Made by a program: the position numbers and the translations under genes
Notes under the pieces: generated by a model
The model's input: only the letters and a program-made list of their open reading frames with translations
Told to the model about the DNA's origin: nothing
Databases searched by the model: none
DNA from: Hyphococcus sp.
GTDB taxonomy: Bacteria; Pseudomonadota; Alphaproteobacteria; Caulobacterales; Parvularculaceae
Direction of reading: 5' to 3'
DNA: 64,000 bases
Assembly: GCA_021776335.1 (NCBI GenBank)
Contig: JAJFGB010000010.1
Coordinates: forward strand, 212,409 to 276,408
Shown here: positions 62,294 to 64,000 of the stretch, in pieces
How the letters are laid out: every line of letters starts with the position of its first letter
How positions within the stretch are numbered: the first letter of the stretch is position 1

Positions 62294-63645
62294 TGCTCAC
62301 TATCCTTTTTTAAGATCGCCCGCAGTGCAATGAAACTCTCCGCGATTGATACGCGTTCATCGATTGCCTGAGACAGAAATTTCTCGAGTTCGGGGCGCAT
62401 GGCGATCGCCCGGTCGACTTCCGCATTGGCGCCATCGCGATAGGCGCCGATACGAATAAGCTCGTGCATATCATCATATGCTGCAGCGCTTTTTCTAGCC
62501 TCAGCGGCCAGCATGGCATCGTCGCTCGAAAGAGCGCCAGACATCGCGCGCGATATGGATCGTAAAATATTGACGGCTGGAAAACGACCGGTTTCAGCAA
62601 TCCGGCGATCCAGAACAATGTGACCATCAAGGATTGCGCGCGCCGCATCGGCAATCGGCTCATCATGATCGTCGCCTTCAACCAGCACGGAAAAAATGCC
62701 CGTGATATAGCCGGGCGCCCCGGCGCCAGGCGCAGGGTCCGATCCGGGCCCCGCCCGCTCGACCAGCGCCGGCAGTGTTGAAAACACCGACGGCGTGTAG
62801 CCTTTGGTCGCCGGCGGCTCTCCGGCGGCAAGGCCGATCTCTCGCTGCGCCATCGCGATGCGCGTCAGCGAGTCCATCAGGCACAAAACATGAGCGCCCT
62901 CTTCGCGGAAATGTTCAGAAAGCGTCAATGCGAGAAACCCCGCCTCGCGGCGCATCATCGCCGGCTCGTCGGAGGTCGCAACAACAACAATAGCGCGCGC
63001 AAGGCCCTCTGGGCCTAAATGATCCTCAATAAAGTCGCGGACTTCCCGGCCACGCTCGCCAATCAGGGCAATCACAGAAATATCGCAGTCGGTATTTCGG
63101 GCAATCATGCCGAGGAGCACGGATTTGCCGACGCCAGAGGCTGAAAAAATCCCCATACGCTGCCCCGTTCGGACCGGAACGAAAGCGTTGAGCGCTTTGA
63201 CGCCAAAGTCTACGGCCGGTCCAAGGCGCGCACGCTGCGGCGCAGATGGTGGGCTCGCGCGCAATGACCGATAGGTATTGCCTTGGGCAAGCGGCCCTTT
63301 GCCGTCGATCGGCTGACCCAGACCATTGACCACGCGCCCGAGCCAGGCATGGGACGGCAGAACGGCGCCAGAATTTTTGAAAAACCGCACCCGCGCGCCG
63401 CGGCGAACACCATCAATAGCGCCAAAAGGCAAAACCAGCGCAGCCTTGTCCTGGATGCCAGCGACTTCACATAACAGTCCACCCGCCGCCGTTTCGATTT
63501 CGACACGAGCGTTCATTTCCAGCACAGCCAATCGATCGCTCACCTCGATGCCCAAGCCGGACACGGATAATACGGCGCCATCGACCGAAATCGGATCGAA
63601 CCTTTCGGCCATAGAAAGTGAATTTGTGATTGGAGATGCGCCCAT
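62290..63645 (-). CDS. fliI: Flagellar export ATPase FliI
   Basis: A 451-residue rotary-type ATPase. Walker A is SASGVGKSVLLGMIA, the GERGREV segment and Walker B VLCLMDSLTRIA follow, and EPPATKGYTPSVFSTLPALVERAG and PAVNILRSISR identify the flagellar/type III branch. It hydrolyses ATP to feed substrates to the export gate. A near-consensus CtrA site lies 62-76 bp upstream. Confidence 0.96.
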   Translation of the reverse strand: MGASPITNSLSMAERFDPISVDGAVLSVSGLGIEVSDRLAVLEMNARVEIETAAGGLLCEVAGIQDKAALVLPFGAIDGVRRGARVRFFKNSGAVLPSHAWLGRVVNGLGQPIDGKGPLAQGNTYRSLRASPPSAPQRARLGPAVDFGVKALNAFVPVRTGQRMGIFSASGVGKSVLLGMIARNTDCDISVIALIGERGREVRDFIEDHLGPEGLARAIVVVATSDEPAMMRREAGFLALTLSEHFREEGAHVLCLMDSLTRIAMAQREIGLAAGEPPATKGYTPSVFSTLPALVERAGPGSDPAPGAGAPGYITGIFSVLVEGDDHDEPIADAARAILDGHIVLDRRIAETGRFPAVNILRSISRAMSGALSSDDAMLAAEARKSAAAYDDMHELIRIGAYRDGANAEVDRAIAMRPELEKFLSQAIDERVSIAESFIALRAILKKDSEQ

Positions 63646-63706
63646 CTGTTAACAGCCCTGATGTTCCGCAGCAATTTGGCGGTTCAGGACCTTAACGGGC
63701 CGGTGT

Positions 63707-63721
63707 TTAAGCTCTCGTAAA
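63707..63721. promoter_or_regulatory. Near-consensus CtrA site upstream of fliI
   Basis: TTAA-GCTCTCG-TAAA, one mismatch in the second half. It is 62 bp before the fliI ATG, in the 318-bp gap shared with divergent ctrA, which otherwise holds no gene. Confidence 0.4.
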
Positions 63722-63863
63722 CTCGTAAATCAATTTAACTGAAAAAAATTGATCATGCTTAATGACAAGGCGCGCAAATCAAGGAAAGACGGGGCTTCAT
63801 CGGTAATGAGTGTTGTCGGGGCCTTAAATAATTCCCGGCAAATTGGCAATGCCGTTCACCTTG

Positions 63864-63871
63864 TTAACCAT
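63864..63871 (+). promoter_or_regulatory. CtrA half-site upstream of ctrA
   Basis: TTAACCAT, the half-site form seen in CtrA-autoregulated promoters, 93 bp before the ctrA ATG. Suggests autoregulation. Confidence 0.4.
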
Positions 63872-63963
63872 TGTGAAAGCAAATTATCGTTAGCATTGGC
63901 GCTACAAAATAAAAATGCGCGATTAAGTTTCGAGGGGAACACGCGCCGCAAAGGAGACGGACA

Positions 63964-64000
63964 ATGCGAGTCTTGCTGATCGAAGATGACGGCGCAACTG
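63964..64000 (+). CDS. ctrA: Cell cycle response regulator CtrA, 3' truncated by window end
   Basis: Only 12 codons are visible: MRVLLIEDDGAT. Caulobacter CtrA begins MRVLLIEDDSAT, and the same opening is shared by CtrA across alphaproteobacteria. The Asp pair is the acidic pocket of the receiver domain. AAGGAGA lies 6 bp before the ATG, and a GANTC site (GAGTC) overlaps codons 2-4. The CtrA boxes elsewhere in the window support the assignment, but another OmpR-type regulator cannot be fully ruled out from so short a piece. Confidence 0.82.
   Translation, partial: MRVLLIEDDGAT

Noticed and set aside
63690..63710. Second TTAA pair (TTAA-N11-TTAA) upstream of fliI
   Set aside because: Spacing is 11, not 7; not a CtrA box.
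63749..63979. 76-residue open frame overlapping the ctrA start
   Set aside because: It crosses the ctrA ribosome site and ATG in another frame; the region is better explained as the ctrA promoter.

Overview
The window reads as a chromosomal segment of an alphaproteobacterium of the Caulobacter/Hyphomonas/Parvularcula type with moderately high GC. The grounds are: a dcw cell-division cluster that continues ftsZ-lpxC-bamD-recN-ligA as in Caulobacter; a ChvG/ChvI two-component system followed by EIIA-Man and HPr; the start of ctrA beside fliI; perfect CtrA boxes (TTAA-N7-TTAA) and GANTC sites in cell-cycle promoters; and a DNPR-type MurE, which indicates meso-DAP peptidoglycan. I saw no tRNA, rRNA, insertion sequence, prophage or CRISPR. 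Gene density is high, and many adjacent genes overlap by 1 or 4 bp.

Layout. 1-17 kb holds the tail of an RND efflux adaptor; the minus-strand operon chvI-chvG-EIIA-HPr, which lacks the usual hprK; a pterin dehydratase; a FecA-like TonB receptor behind two Fur-box-like sites; anmK; tyrS; a large AsmA-like protein; a PrxQ/Bcp peroxiredoxin coupled to a DUF455 ferritin-like protein; and an M23 endopeptidase-bactofilin pair. 17-31 kb holds a nitrilase and an exopolysaccharide locus of the XrtA/PEP-CTERM-associated type: an eight-gene minus-strand operon (export lipoprotein, chain-length factor, tyrosine kinase, beta-barrel, ATPase, deacetylase, FemAB protein, glycosyltransferase). Just upstream are a sugar transferase and a divergent 726-residue fusion of a GT4 glycosyltransferase to a WalW-like deacetylase. 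No exosortase gene is present. Both minus-strand polysaccharide transcripts have good sigma-54 (-24/-12) promoters, and an array of GATTC-type motifs including a perfect palindrome lies upstream of the main one.

31-40 kb holds fliO-fliP behind a CtrA box, a branched-chain 2-oxoacid dehydrogenase operon (bkdA1-bkdA2-bkdB-lpdV) and ligA. 40-62 kb is recN, bamD and lpxC followed by the whole dcw cluster on the minus strand. Read from the promoter its order is mraZ-rsmH-ftsL-ftsI-murE-murF-mraY-murD-ftsW-murG-murC-murB-ftsQ-ftsA-ftsZ; ddl is missing between murB and ftsQ. 62-64 kb holds fliI-fliJ and the first codons of divergent ctrA.

The main themes are envelope construction (peptidoglycan, outer membrane, exopolysaccharide) and its control. 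CtrA boxes precede ftsZ, mraZ and fliO, with near-matches before fliI and ctrA, so division and flagellar genes look wired into one cell-cycle circuit. The polysaccharide locus appears to be under separate sigma-54 control. All functions come from reading translated sequences and motifs; no database search was run.
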